Part shown: piece by piece, positions 31,624 through 40,032 of the stretch
Numbering within the stretch: the first letter of the stretch is position 1
Layout: every line of letters starts with the position of its first letter
Source: Streptomyces sp. NBC_00237
GTDB lineage: Bacteria > Actinomycetota > Actinomycetes > Streptomycetales > Streptomycetaceae
Assembly (NCBI RefSeq): GCF_026342435.1
Contig: NZ_JAPEMT010000002.1
Coordinates: forward strand, 1,612,001-1,676,000
Length of the DNA stretch: 64,000 nucleotides
Direction of reading: 5' to 3'
Made by a program: the position numbers and the translations under genes
Notes under the pieces: model-generated
Seen by the model: only the letters and a program-made list of their open reading frames with translations
What the model was told of the DNA's origin: nothing
The model's database searches: none

Positions 31624-32999
31624 GCGTCCACCTTCTTGCTCGTGCCCGTGCTCGTGCCCTCGGCGGGGCCGGCCTCGGCGGGGGGTGCGGGGACGGGGGT
31701 GCGCGGGGCCGTGCCGCCGCCCGCCCCCGTGAAGTCGTATGCCGTCTCCGCGTGTTCGGTGCGGTCGATGCCGGAGACCTCGACGTCCTCCTCGACGCGC
31801 ATGCCCATCACCTTGTCGATGACGAAGGCGAGCAGTGCGGAGACGAGCAGGGAGTAGGCGAGTACGGCGAAGACGCCGACGGCCTGCTTGCCGAGCTGCT
31901 CGAAGCCGCCGCCGTAGAAGAGGCCCTTGGCGTCGGACTGGACGCCTCCGGTGGCGAAGAGACCGACCAGCAGCGAGCCGATGACACCGCCGACGAGGTG
32001 GACGCCGATGACGTCCAGCGAGTCGTCGTACCCCAGCTTGAACTTGAGCCCCACGGCCATCGCGCAGACCACACCGGCGATGAGCCCGATGGCGATCGCG
32101 CCGAGCGGGGAGCAGGAGCCGCCGGACGGGGTGATGGCGACCAGACCGGCCACCGCGCCCGAGGCCGCGCCCAGCGTGGTGAACGCGCCGTGCCGGATCT
32201 TCTCGTACGCCAGCCAGGCGAGCATCGCGGCGGCCGTGGCGACCTGGGTGTTGACGAACATGACCGCGCCCACGCCGTCGTCGTTGCCCAGCCAGGACCC
32301 GGCGTTGAAACCGAACCAGCCGAACCACAGCAGGCCGGCGCCGAGCATCACCAGCGGCAGGCTGTGCGGTCGCATCGGGTCCTTCTTGAAGCCGATCCGC
32401 TTGCCGATCACCAGGATCACGCCGAGTGCCGCCGCGCCCGCGTTGATGTGGACGGCCGTGCCGCCCGCGAAGTCGATGACGCCCAGCTCGAAGAGCCAGC
32501 CGCCCGCGCCCCACACCCAGTGCGCGACGGGGAAGTACACGACGGACACCCAGAGCACGACGAACAGCGCCCAGGCGGTGAACTTCACCCGGTCCGCGAG
32601 CGCCCCGCTGATCAGGGCGGGTGTGAGGACCGCGAACATCAGCTGGAAGACGGCGAAGACGTACACCGGGATGGTGTAGCCGTCCCAGAGTTCGGTGACG
32701 CCGATGCCGCTGAGGCCGACGAAGTCCGAGCTCCAGCCGATCACGGAGCCGATGTCGTCGCCGAAGGCGAGGCTGAAGCCGAAGAGCACCCACAGGATCG
32801 TGACGATCCCGAGGCTGATGAAGCTCATCATCAGCATGTTCAGGGTGGACTTGACCCGGACCATGCCTCCGTAGAAGAAGGCCAGGCCCGGTGTCATCAG
32901 CATCACCAGGGCGGAGCAGATGAGCATGAAGCCGGTGTTGGCGGCGGACAGCGTGGGAGCGTCTGCGGCAAGCGTCAACGTCGTGATGCCTGGGGGCAT
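31620..32999 (-). CDS. amtB: Ammonium transporter AmtB
   Basis: A 459-residue ammonium channel, likely trimeric, with eleven membrane segments. It includes MLMTPGLAFFYGGMVRVKST near residues 35-54, FNAGSWLGNDDG, and DVIGVHLVGGVIGSLLVGL. The last 45 residues are a cytoplasmic tail. It heads the amtB-glnK-glnD operon. A GlnR-type box lies about 100 bp upstream. ATG at 32999, with GAGGAG six bases upstream. Confidence 0.96.
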   Translation of the reverse strand: MPPGITTLTLAADAPTLSAANTGFMLICSALVMLMTPGLAFFYGGMVRVKSTLNMLMMSFISLGIVTILWVLFGFSLAFGDDIGSVIGWSSDFVGLSGIGVTELWDGYTIPVYVFAVFQLMFAVLTPALISGALADRVKFTAWALFVVLWVSVVYFPVAHWVWGAGGWLFELGVIDFAGGTAVHINAGAAALGVILVIGKRIGFKKDPMRPHSLPLVMLGAGLLWFGWFGFNAGSWLGNDDGVGAVMFVNTQVATAAAMLAWLAYEKIRHGAFTTLGAASGAVAGLVAITPSGGSCSPLGAIAIGLIAGVVCAMAVGLKFKLGYDDSLDVIGVHLVGGVIGSLLVGLFATGGVQSDAKGLFYGGGFEQLGKQAVGVFAVLAYSLLVSALLAFVIDKVMGMRVEEDVEVSGIDRTEHAETAYDFTGAGGGTAPRTPVPAPPAEAGPAEGTSTGTSKKVDA

Positions 33000-33091
33000 C
33001 GGCGTCTCCTCGTCTCGGGGCGGCCAGTGCGGGGTGGCTGGTTATGGGCCCTGAGATTGGCGGAGCACGGTTTCGGCGGATGCCGCTGGGT

Positions 33092-33107
33092 GTTTCGCGG
33101 GGGTGAC
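33092..33107 (-). promoter_or_regulatory. GlnR-type box upstream of amtB
   Basis: Read on the minus strand: GTCAC, six bases, GAAAC (33107-33092), which matches the GTnAC-n6-GAAAC half of the actinomycete GlnR operator. A second, weaker GTAAC lies upstream at 33127-33123. It is about 95 bp before the amtB ATG. GlnR activates amtB-glnK-glnD under nitrogen limitation in Streptomyces. No other feature is seen in 33000-33329. Confidence 0.6.
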
Positions 33108-33329
33108 GATGACGACGTACGTGTTACGCGGAAATGAACGGACCGATCTCGCGCGGCGCACCCGATCGGGCAGCGGCGCACCCGGTCCGGGCAGCGGCAC
33201 ACCCCGTTCTGACAGGGGCCGACCGCGACAGCTACCCGGGTGACCTGGCGTGGGGGAGCCGAGTCGGGCTTCACGGGGTCGCTGTCGCGGCCGGGTTCTC
33301 GGGGCCCGTACGAGCGAGGGCCCGCAGGG

Positions 33330-34880
33330 CTACACCGCTTCCGCGGCTTCGGGGAGCTTCGCCCCCAGCTGGTCGGTCAGATCGTGCACTTCGGCGACGT
33401 CGCCGAATTCCCGCACCGCTCCCTCGACGGTCTTGCGCAGCCGGTTGTTGACCCGCTCGGAGCGGATCTTCCCGGCGACGTCGAGGGCCAGCTCCGAGTA
33501 CTGGACGGCCTGTTCGGGCTGCCTCTTGAGGAGGTGCACGGTGGCCATGCCGACGAGGTTGAGCGCGTACGACCGCTGGTGCTCCTCGTCCTTCTCGAAG
33601 AGCTGTACGGCGCGCTCCATGACGGGTTCGGCGAGCGAGGCGTAGGTGGGGCTGCGCCCGGCGACGTAGGCGAGGTCGCGGTAGGAGTGCGAGTTCTCGC
33701 CGTTGAGTTCGGCCTCGGAGAAGAAGCGGATCCAGTCGGGGTCCTGCTCGTCGTCGAGCCCCGCGTCGACGAAGGTGTCCTCGGCCATCCGGACGGCCCG
33801 CTTGCACTTGCTGGGCTGCCCCATGTTGGCGTAGGCGCGGGCCTCCATCGCATACAGCATCGCCTGGGTGCGGGCGGTGGCGCACTCGCGGCTGCCGTAC
33901 TGGGCGAGGTGGACCAGTTCCAGTGCGTCGTCGGGGCGGCCGAGGTGGATCATCTGGCGGCTCATGCTGGACAGGACGTACGAACCCAGCGGCTTGTCGC
34001 CCGCCTCCTTGGCGGCGTGCAGCGCGAGGACGAAGTACTTCTGGGCGGTGGGCTGGAGCCCGATGTCGTAGCTCATCCAGCCCGCCAGTTCGGCGAGTTC
34101 GGCGGCGCACCGGAAGAGGCGCTGGGCGGTGGCGGCCGGCTGCGGCTCCTGGAGCAGGTCGGTGACCTCGTGGAGCTGCCCGACGACGGCCTTGCGGCGC
34201 AGCCCGCCGCCGCACTGGGCGTCCCACTGGCGGAACATCTTGGTGGTCTCTTCGAGCAGTCTGAGCTCGGGTTCGGACAGCCGGGACGGCCGCCGGGAGG
34301 CTCCCGCGGTCTCGGCGGGCCCCGGGGCACCGGCGGGCGAGGGGACCAGCCAGCGCTGCATCGGCTCGATCAGGGCGGGGCCCGCGGACAGGGCGAGCGA
34401 GGAGCCGAGGAAGCCGCGCCGGGCGAGCATCAGGTCGCTGCGGGAGAACTCGCTGAGCAGCGACACGGTCTGCGGTCCGGCCCAGGGCAGGTCCACGCCG
34501 GACACGGACGGCGACTGGTGGGCGGCGCGCAGCCCGAGGTCCTCGATGGCGACGACCGCGCCGAAGCGCTCGGAGAACAGCTCGGAGAGGATGCGCGGAA
34601 TGGGCTCGCGCGGATTCTCCCCGTCCAGCCAGCGGCGCACCCGGGAGGTGTCGGTGCTGATGTGGTGGGCGCCCATCTGGCGCGCCCTGCGGTTGACCTG
34701 GCGGGCCAGTTCGCCCTTGGACCAGCCGCTGCGCGCGAACCACGAACCGAGCTGCTCGTTCGGGCGCTTTCCAGCGTTTCCTGTACCAGCGCTGCTGCCG
34801 CCCACGGGAACGCCCCCCATTCGTCGTCCGTCGTCCGGAGCGGGCCGCACACCGCGCTCCGGGATTCCTGCCGCTTCCAT
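33330..34880 (-). CDS. nsdA: Negative regulator of sporulation and antibiotics NsdA
   Basis: A TPR-containing regulator; disruption of NsdA in Streptomyces raises antibiotic production and sporulation. The 516-residue product has an N-terminal DNA-binding-like domain (LGSWFARSGWSKGELARQVN, then TDTSRVRRWLDGENPRE) and TPR helices in the C-terminal half (SMSRQMIHLGRPDDALELVH ... ALNLVGMATVHLLKRQPEQA). The start is uncertain: ATG at 34880 has GAGG six bases upstream; GTG at 34964 (GAGGGG seven bases upstream) or ATG at 34820 are alternatives. It lies upstream of amtB in its usual place. Confidence 0.9.
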   Translation of the reverse strand: MEAAGIPERGVRPAPDDGRRMGGVPVGGSSAGTGNAGKRPNEQLGSWFARSGWSKGELARQVNRRARQMGAHHISTDTSRVRRWLDGENPREPIPRILSELFSERFGAVVAIEDLGLRAAHQSPSVSGVDLPWAGPQTVSLLSEFSRSDLMLARRGFLGSSLALSAGPALIEPMQRWLVPSPAGAPGPAETAGASRRPSRLSEPELRLLEETTKMFRQWDAQCGGGLRRKAVVGQLHEVTDLLQEPQPAATAQRLFRCAAELAELAGWMSYDIGLQPTAQKYFVLALHAAKEAGDKPLGSYVLSSMSRQMIHLGRPDDALELVHLAQYGSRECATARTQAMLYAMEARAYANMGQPSKCKRAVRMAEDTFVDAGLDDEQDPDWIRFFSEAELNGENSHSYRDLAYVAGRSPTYASLAEPVMERAVQLFEKDEEHQRSYALNLVGMATVHLLKRQPEQAVQYSELALDVAGKIRSERVNNRLRKTVEGAVREFGDVAEVHDLTDQLGAKLPEAAEAV

Positions 34881-35324
34881 GCCCTGCCTCGGGTCCGTAC
34901 CCACACCACCCGCCGGGGTGGAACCCCCTACAGAATGCCGCGAGTTGACGCCCTCTGTCCCCACGATGCGCCCCCTCGAACGGGAATCCGGCTTGCCCCC
35001 GGCATACCCATGAACGCGCACACCTCCGGGGTCCATGTACTGAAAGTAATCCTACGATCACCCCCACAGCGAGGGCACTTACAGAAACGCCACCATTCGC
35101 CACCCCTCCGAGTGAACTCCGTTCCGGCCGGGCGCGATTCACTTGACACGGGACGATCAGGAACTGGCGGAGCGACGCACGCCCCAGCGCGCGCACCACC
35201 CCGCACCACCCAGGGAGCCCCGGCGCGCCGCCGAAGCCGGATCGGCGGCTCCGGCAAGATGACGGAGCGTCACGACAGCACTCCGCGTCGTAACCACCGG
35301 CGAGTTCGACCCGTTGGAGGGGGC
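34881..35324. other. Divergent intergenic region between nsdA and the PrimPol gene
   Basis: 444 bp with promoters for both genes. TTGACA at 35153-35158 could be a -35 for the plus-strand gene but no clear -10 follows. No RNA gene, repeat or extra ORF is supported. If nsdA starts at 34964, the first 84 bp are coding. Confidence 0.4.
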
Positions 35325-35978
35325 ATGGGCTTCACGATCGGCGGCATCCGGGACATGCGCTCCGGCACTCGGCGCCGCAGCCGTACGTCAGAGGGCACAG
35401 CGGTGGCGGAGTACACCGGGCTGTGGGGCTGGGACGTGGTCCCGGGAGCGAGGGCCGTCGCGGGAGTCTGCTCCTGCGGCGACGCGGTCTGCGCGGCGCC
35501 CGGCGCCCACCCCTTCGACTTCGCGCAGGTGGTTCCGGCCGGGGCGACGCTGGACGAGGTCACGGCGGCCTGGGCGCAGTTCCCCGGTGCGGCGGTGCTG
35601 CTGCCGGTCGGGCGGACCTTCGACGTGCTGGAGGTGGCGGAGGCGGCGGGCCGCCGGGCGCTGGTCCGGCTGGAACGGATGGGTGTGCCGCTGGGCCCGG
35701 TGAGCGTGTCCCCGGACGGGCGGGCGCACTTCTTCGTGGCGCCCGGCGCGGCGGCGGCGCTGCCGGAGCTGCTGTACCGGATGGGCTGGGACGACGCGGA
35801 CCTCGATCTGCGCTGTCTGGGCCCGGGTTCGTACCTGACCGCTCCCCCCTCCGACCACGCGGGCCTGGGTCACGTCCAGTGGCTGCGCCCGCCGTCCCTG
35901 GACACCGCGACGAAGCCTCCGCAGGCACGGCTTCTGCTGGGCACGCTGGCGTACATCTGCCACCGGCATCTGGCCTGA
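35325..35978 (+). CDS. Bifunctional primase/polymerase (PrimPol) N-terminal domain protein
   Basis: A 217-residue stand-alone PrimPol-type domain, conserved next to nsdA in Streptomyces. The segment GVCSCGDAVCAAPGAHPFDF is the cysteine/histidine cluster typical of these proteins, followed by FPGAAVLLPVGRTFDVLEV and GRAHFFVAPG. No helicase domain is fused, unlike plasmid replication primases; the cellular role is unknown. ATG at 35325 with GGAGG eight bases upstream. It ends in a terminator shared with ftsY. Confidence 0.75.
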   Translation: MGFTIGGIRDMRSGTRRRSRTSEGTAVAEYTGLWGWDVVPGARAVAGVCSCGDAVCAAPGAHPFDFAQVVPAGATLDEVTAAWAQFPGAAVLLPVGRTFDVLEVAEAAGRRALVRLERMGVPLGPVSVSPDGRAHFFVAPGAAAALPELLYRMGWDDADLDLRCLGPGSYLTAPPSDHAGLGHVQWLRPPSLDTATKPPQARLLLGTLAYICHRHLA

Positions 35979-35991
35979 GCCCGCCTACGTA

Positions 35992-36026
35992 AAAGGGCCA
36001 CCGGACGCATCGTCCGGTGGCCCTTT
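35992..36026. terminator. Bidirectional terminator between the PrimPol gene and ftsY
   Basis: A perfect 15-bp stem (35992-36006, aaagggccaccggac, with 36012-36026) around a 5-nt loop. A and T runs at the ends make it work in both directions for the convergent genes. Confidence 0.92.
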
Positions 36027-36045
36027 CGCGTACGCGTGCGGAACG

Positions 36046-37269
36046 TCAGTCCCCGATGAGCGCGTCCACGAACGCCTCCGGCTCGAACGGAGCCAGGTCG
36101 TCCGCGCCCTCGCCCAGACCCACCAGCTTCACCGGCACGCCCAGCTCGCGCTGCACGGCGATGACGATGCCGCCCTTGGCGGTGCCGTCGAGCTTGGTGA
36201 GCACGATGCCGGTGATGTCGACGACCTCGGCGAAGACCCGCGCCTGCACCAGGCCGTTCTGCCCGGTGGTGGCGTCGAGGACGAGCAGGATCTCGTCGAG
36301 CGGGCCGTGCTTCTCGACGACGCGCTTGACCTTGCCGAGCTCGTCCATGAGGCCGGTCTTGGTGTGCAGGCGGCCCGCGGTGTCGATGAGCACGACGTCC
36401 GCGCCCTGGGCGATGCCTTCCTTGACGGCGTCGAAGGCGATCGACGCCGGGTCGCCGCCCTCCGGGCCCCGTACCGTACGGGCGCCCACCCGGTCGCCCC
36501 AGGTCTGGAGCTGGTCGGCGGCGGCGGCGCGGAAGGTGTCGGCCGCGCCGAGCACGACCGAGCGGCCGTCGGCCACCAGGACGCGGGCGAGCTTGCCGGT
36601 GGTGGTGGTCTTTCCGGTGCCGTTGACGCCGACGACCATGACGACGCCGGGGGTGTCGACGCCGCTCTCCGTCTTCACGGCGCGGTCGAAGTCGGTACCG
36701 AGGAGGTTGAGCAGTTCCTCGCGGAGCAGGGTGCGCAGCTCGTCGGGGGTACGGGTGCCGAGCACGCGGACGCGCTCGCGCAGGCGCTCGACGAGCTCCT
36801 GGGTGGGGGCGACGCCGACGTCGGCGGTGAGGAGGGTGTCCTCGATCTCCTCCCAGGTGTCCTCGTCGAGGTTGTCCCGGGAGAGCAGCGTGAGCAGGCC
36901 CTTGCCCAGGGAGTTCTGCGAGCGGGCGAGCCGGGCGCGCAGCCGCACCAGGCGGCCCGCGGTGGGCTCGGGTACGTCGAGTGCGGGAGCCTCCGGCTCC
37001 GCCGGGGCTGTTTCCCCGGCAGGGCCCTCGACGACGGGCGCGTCGGGGAGGTCCACCTCCTCGATGGTGCGGCGCGCTTCGTCCTTCGGCGGAGCGGCGT
37101 CCTCACCGACCTGAGGTTCGGCGGGCGGGGCAGTGATGGTCGGCGTGCTCGGCGGCGCCGAGGGCGGCAGCTTCTTCTTCTTGCGGCTGCTGACCACGAG
37201 CCCGCTGATCGCACCGACCGCGACCAGGGCGATGACGGCGATGACTACGACAAGCGTGAGGATGTCCAT
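36046..37269 (-). CDS. ftsY: Signal recognition particle receptor FtsY
   Basis: A 407-residue SRP receptor GTPase. It begins with a membrane helix (ILTLVVVIAVIALVAVGAIS), has an acidic A domain to about residue 105, then the NG domain with GVNGTGKTTT, DTFRAAAADQL, LIDTAGRLHT and TKLDGTAKGG. ATG at 37269. It partners Ffh in cotranslational targeting. It shares a terminator with the convergent PrimPol gene. Confidence 0.97.
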   Translation of the reverse strand: MDILTLVVVIAVIALVAVGAISGLVVSSRKKKKLPPSAPPSTPTITAPPAEPQVGEDAAPPKDEARRTIEEVDLPDAPVVEGPAGETAPAEPEAPALDVPEPTAGRLVRLRARLARSQNSLGKGLLTLLSRDNLDEDTWEEIEDTLLTADVGVAPTQELVERLRERVRVLGTRTPDELRTLLREELLNLLGTDFDRAVKTESGVDTPGVVMVVGVNGTGKTTTTGKLARVLVADGRSVVLGAADTFRAAAADQLQTWGDRVGARTVRGPEGGDPASIAFDAVKEGIAQGADVVLIDTAGRLHTKTGLMDELGKVKRVVEKHGPLDEILLVLDATTGQNGLVQARVFAEVVDITGIVLTKLDGTAKGGIVIAVQRELGVPVKLVGLGEGADDLAPFEPEAFVDALIGD

Positions 37270-37383
37270 AACCCCACCAGTATCGGCCACGAGTTCGCCC
37301 GGGGCCCTCGTCGTGGCTTCCTCCAAGCGACATACCCCTTTTCAGGGACGCAGTCGGGTCAAAGTACGATGGCCCAGCCTGTA

Positions 37384-37397
37384 TCAACGCGCGTAGA
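37384..37397. promoter_or_regulatory. Near-palindrome upstream of the NCS1 permease
   Basis: TCAACGCGCGTAGA (37384-37397) is a 14-bp inverted repeat with one mismatched pair around CGCGCG. It lies 71 bp before the permease ATG, in a typical operator position. The regulator is not known; a LacI/GntR-type site is possible. Confidence 0.4.
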
Positions 37398-37467
37398 GTC
37401 CCTCACGATCACTCCCCCACCGGCTCGCAACGTGGCGTGCCGAGCGAGAGGCATGGAACCCCACACC

Positions 37468-38925
37468 ATGAGCAGCACCACCGCGAAAACCCCTCCTGCC
37501 GAGGGCAACGAGAGCACGGTCGAGACCCGCGGCCTGGAACCCGTACCCGACGACGAGCGCAACGGCCGCGTCGGCGAACTGTTCCCGACCTGGGTCGCCG
37601 CGAACATCAGTGTGCTTCTGCTCACCATGGGTGCGGGTCTCATCGTCTTCAACGGCCTGAACTTCTGGCAGGTGCTGATCGTCGCGATCACCGCCCCGAT
37701 CGTCTCGTACGGTCTGGTCGGCCTGATCTCCATCGCGGGCAAGCGCGGCGGCTCCCCCGGCATGGCGCTCTCCCGGGCGGTCTTCGGCCAGCGCGGCAAC
37801 CTCTTCCCCGGCTCGCTCATCTGGGTGGCCCGCTGGGGCTGGGAGACGATCAACGCGGTGACCGGCGCGTACGCCGTCCTGACCGTGCTGGACCTGCTCT
37901 TCGGCGTGCAGAGCAACACCACGCTGGTCATCGTCACCCTGCTGCTGTTCGTGGCGTGCACCTTCGTCGTCTCGGGCCTGGGCATCAACGCGCTGCGCGT
38001 GTGCCAGAAGTGGTCGACGTACCTCTTCGGCGTCTTCAGCGTCCTCGTCCTGGTCTACCTGATCGCGAACACGGACTGGGCGTCCGTCTTCGCCAAGCCC
38101 GCGGGCTCCACCGCGATGCTGATCGCGGGCATCGGCACCATCGCCGCAGGCGGCATCAGCTGGGTCCCCTCCGGCCCCGACTTCACCCGCTACCTGCCGC
38201 GTACCGCGTCCCCCAAGGGCATGGTCGGTGCGTCGATCGGCGGCGCGGGCATCGTGGTGCTGCCGATGGTCCTGATGGGCGCGGTCATGGCCGTCTCGAC
38301 CCCGGACCTGGCGAAGGCGCAGGACCCGGTGTCGTTCATCGGTGAGCTGCTGCCGATGTGGATCTCGGTTCCGTACCTGGTCATCGCCCTGATCGGGATG
38401 CTGCTCATCAACTCGATGTCGATGTACTCGGCCGGTTTCACCGCGCAGACCCTCGGCATCAAGGTGCCGCGCGCCTGGGCGGTCAGCGTCAACGCGATCA
38501 TCAGCCTGATCTTCGGCTTCCTGCTGATGGTGGTGGCGACCAGCTTCATCGGCTCGTTCATCTCCTTCCTGACGCTGCTCGCGGTGGCGTTCTCGGCGTG
38601 GATCGGCGTCTTCGGTGTCGACATGTTCACGCGCACGTCGTACGACGGCGAGGCCCTCATGGACACCACGCGCACCAGCGCCTACTGGTACAAGGGCGGC
38701 TTCGCCTGGACCGCGATGGTCGCCTGGGGCGTCGCGCTGGTCGTGGGCCTGCTCTTCACCAAGGTCGAGTGGTTCACCGGCCCGCTGGCCACCACCTGGC
38801 TCGGCGAGAACGGTCTCGGCTGGGTCGTGACGATCCTGGTCGCCGCCGCCCTGTACGCGGTGCTGCCGCGCCAGAAGCCCGTCGAGAAGGCCGCTGCGGA
38901 AACGTCCGGGACCCTGTCCATCTGA
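37468..38925 (+). CDS. NCS1-family permease (cytosine/purine type)
   Basis: A 485-residue transporter with about 12 membrane segments, e.g. WVAANISVLLLTMGAGLIVF near the start and IVVLPMVLMGAVMAV. The GPDFTRYLPR motif and length match NCS1 nucleobase permeases (CodB-like). The substrate is probably cytosine or a related base but is not readable. ATG at 37468 chosen; an ATG five codons earlier (37453) has its purine run too close. It is followed by the luciferase-like gene after 61 bp. Confidence 0.82.
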   Translation: MSSTTAKTPPAEGNESTVETRGLEPVPDDERNGRVGELFPTWVAANISVLLLTMGAGLIVFNGLNFWQVLIVAITAPIVSYGLVGLISIAGKRGGSPGMALSRAVFGQRGNLFPGSLIWVARWGWETINAVTGAYAVLTVLDLLFGVQSNTTLVIVTLLLFVACTFVVSGLGINALRVCQKWSTYLFGVFSVLVLVYLIANTDWASVFAKPAGSTAMLIAGIGTIAAGGISWVPSGPDFTRYLPRTASPKGMVGASIGGAGIVVLPMVLMGAVMAVSTPDLAKAQDPVSFIGELLPMWISVPYLVIALIGMLLINSMSMYSAGFTAQTLGIKVPRAWAVSVNAIISLIFGFLLMVVATSFIGSFISFLTLLAVAFSAWIGVFGVDMFTRTSYDGEALMDTTRTSAYWYKGGFAWTAMVAWGVALVVGLLFTKVEWFTGPLATTWLGENGLGWVVTILVAAALYAVLPRQKPVEKAAAETSGTLSI

Positions 38926-38986
38926 CTCCTCGTCAGCTAGCGTCCCCCTTCGCCGTTCCCACACCGGCGGAGGGGGATTTCGCGTC

Positions 38987-39970
38987 ATGGCGTTCTCAGT
39001 GGTCCGGTTCAACCTGGTCGATCCCGACGCGACTCCCGCGTCCCTGTCCGCCCGCTACCGCGCCGCGCTGGAGATGGCCGCGTACGCCGACGAGCACGGC
39101 GTCGACACCGTCCAGACGGAGGAGCACCACGGCGCGGCCAACGGCTGGCTGCCCTCCCCCTTCGCCTTCGCGGGCGCGGTCTTCGGCGCGACCCGGCGCA
39201 TCGCCGTCACCGTCTCCGCGATCATCGGCCCGCTGTACGATCCGCTGCGCCTGGCCGAGGACATCGCCGTGCTCGACCTGCTGAGCGGCGGCCGTCTGGT
39301 CACCGTCGCGGGGATCGGCTACCGCCCCGAGGAGTACGAGCAGCTCGGCGCCGAGTGGGGCAGGCGCGGCAAGCTCCAGGACGAGCTCCTGGAGACCCTG
39401 CTGAAGGCGTGGTCGGGCGAGCCGTTCGTCTTCCGCGGCCGGACCGTGCGGGTCACTCCGCGTCCGTACACCCAGCCCCACCCGATGCTCCTGGTCGGCG
39501 GCAGCTCGAAGGCGGCGGCCCGGCGGGCGGCCCGGCTCGGGCTGCCGTTCTTCCCGAGCGCGCACCTGCCGGAGCTCCAGACGTACTACGAGGAGCAGTG
39601 CACGGCCCACGGGACGCGGGGCTTCTGCATGATGCCGGGGGCCGAGACCCCGCTGCTGCACCTCAGCGAGGACCCGGAGCGCGCCTGGGCGACGTACGGG
39701 AAGCACTTCCTGCACGAGGCCCGCACGTACGCCTCCTGGCAGTCCAAGGACATCCGCTCGGCGGTGCGGTCCTCCGCGACCACCGTCGAGGAGCTGCGCG
39801 CCGAAGGGGTGTACCGGATCCTGACGCCGGAGCAGTGCGCGGCGCTGGACGCGCAGAGCCTCGTCCTGCATCCGCTGTGCGGCGGCATGCCGGTGGAGGA
39901 GGGGCGGCGCAGCCTGGCGCTGTTCGCGACGGTGCTTTCCCGGGGGTCAGCCCCCGGACCCCCGGCCTGA
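38987..39970 (+). CDS. Luciferase-like flavin/F420-dependent oxidoreductase
   Basis: A 327-residue TIM-barrel protein of the bacterial luciferase superfamily. It shows TVQTEEHHGAANGWLPSPF, the LAEDIAVLDLLSGGRL motif of the group, and GYRPEEYEQLG. The cofactor may be FMN or F420; the substrate is unknown. It lies downstream of the NCS1 permease on the same strand and may share its transcript. Confidence 0.82.
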   Translation: MAFSVVRFNLVDPDATPASLSARYRAALEMAAYADEHGVDTVQTEEHHGAANGWLPSPFAFAGAVFGATRRIAVTVSAIIGPLYDPLRLAEDIAVLDLLSGGRLVTVAGIGYRPEEYEQLGAEWGRRGKLQDELLETLLKAWSGEPFVFRGRTVRVTPRPYTQPHPMLLVGGSSKAAARRAARLGLPFFPSAHLPELQTYYEEQCTAHGTRGFCMMPGAETPLLHLSEDPERAWATYGKHFLHEARTYASWQSKDIRSAVRSSATTVEELRAEGVYRILTPEQCAALDAQSLVLHPLCGGMPVEEGRRSLALFATVLSRGSAPGPPA

Positions 39971-39975
39971 AACGC

Positions 39976-40012
39976 GTGCTGCCCCGGTTCAGGGGATGAG
40001 CCGGGGCAGCAC
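39976..40012. terminator. Bidirectional terminator between the luciferase-like gene and glcP
   Basis: A perfect 12-bp stem (39976-39987, gtgctgccccgg, with 40001-40012) between the convergent stops at 39970 and 40033. Confidence 0.85.
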
Positions 40013-40032
40013 CTTCATGGACGCGGTGGGCG

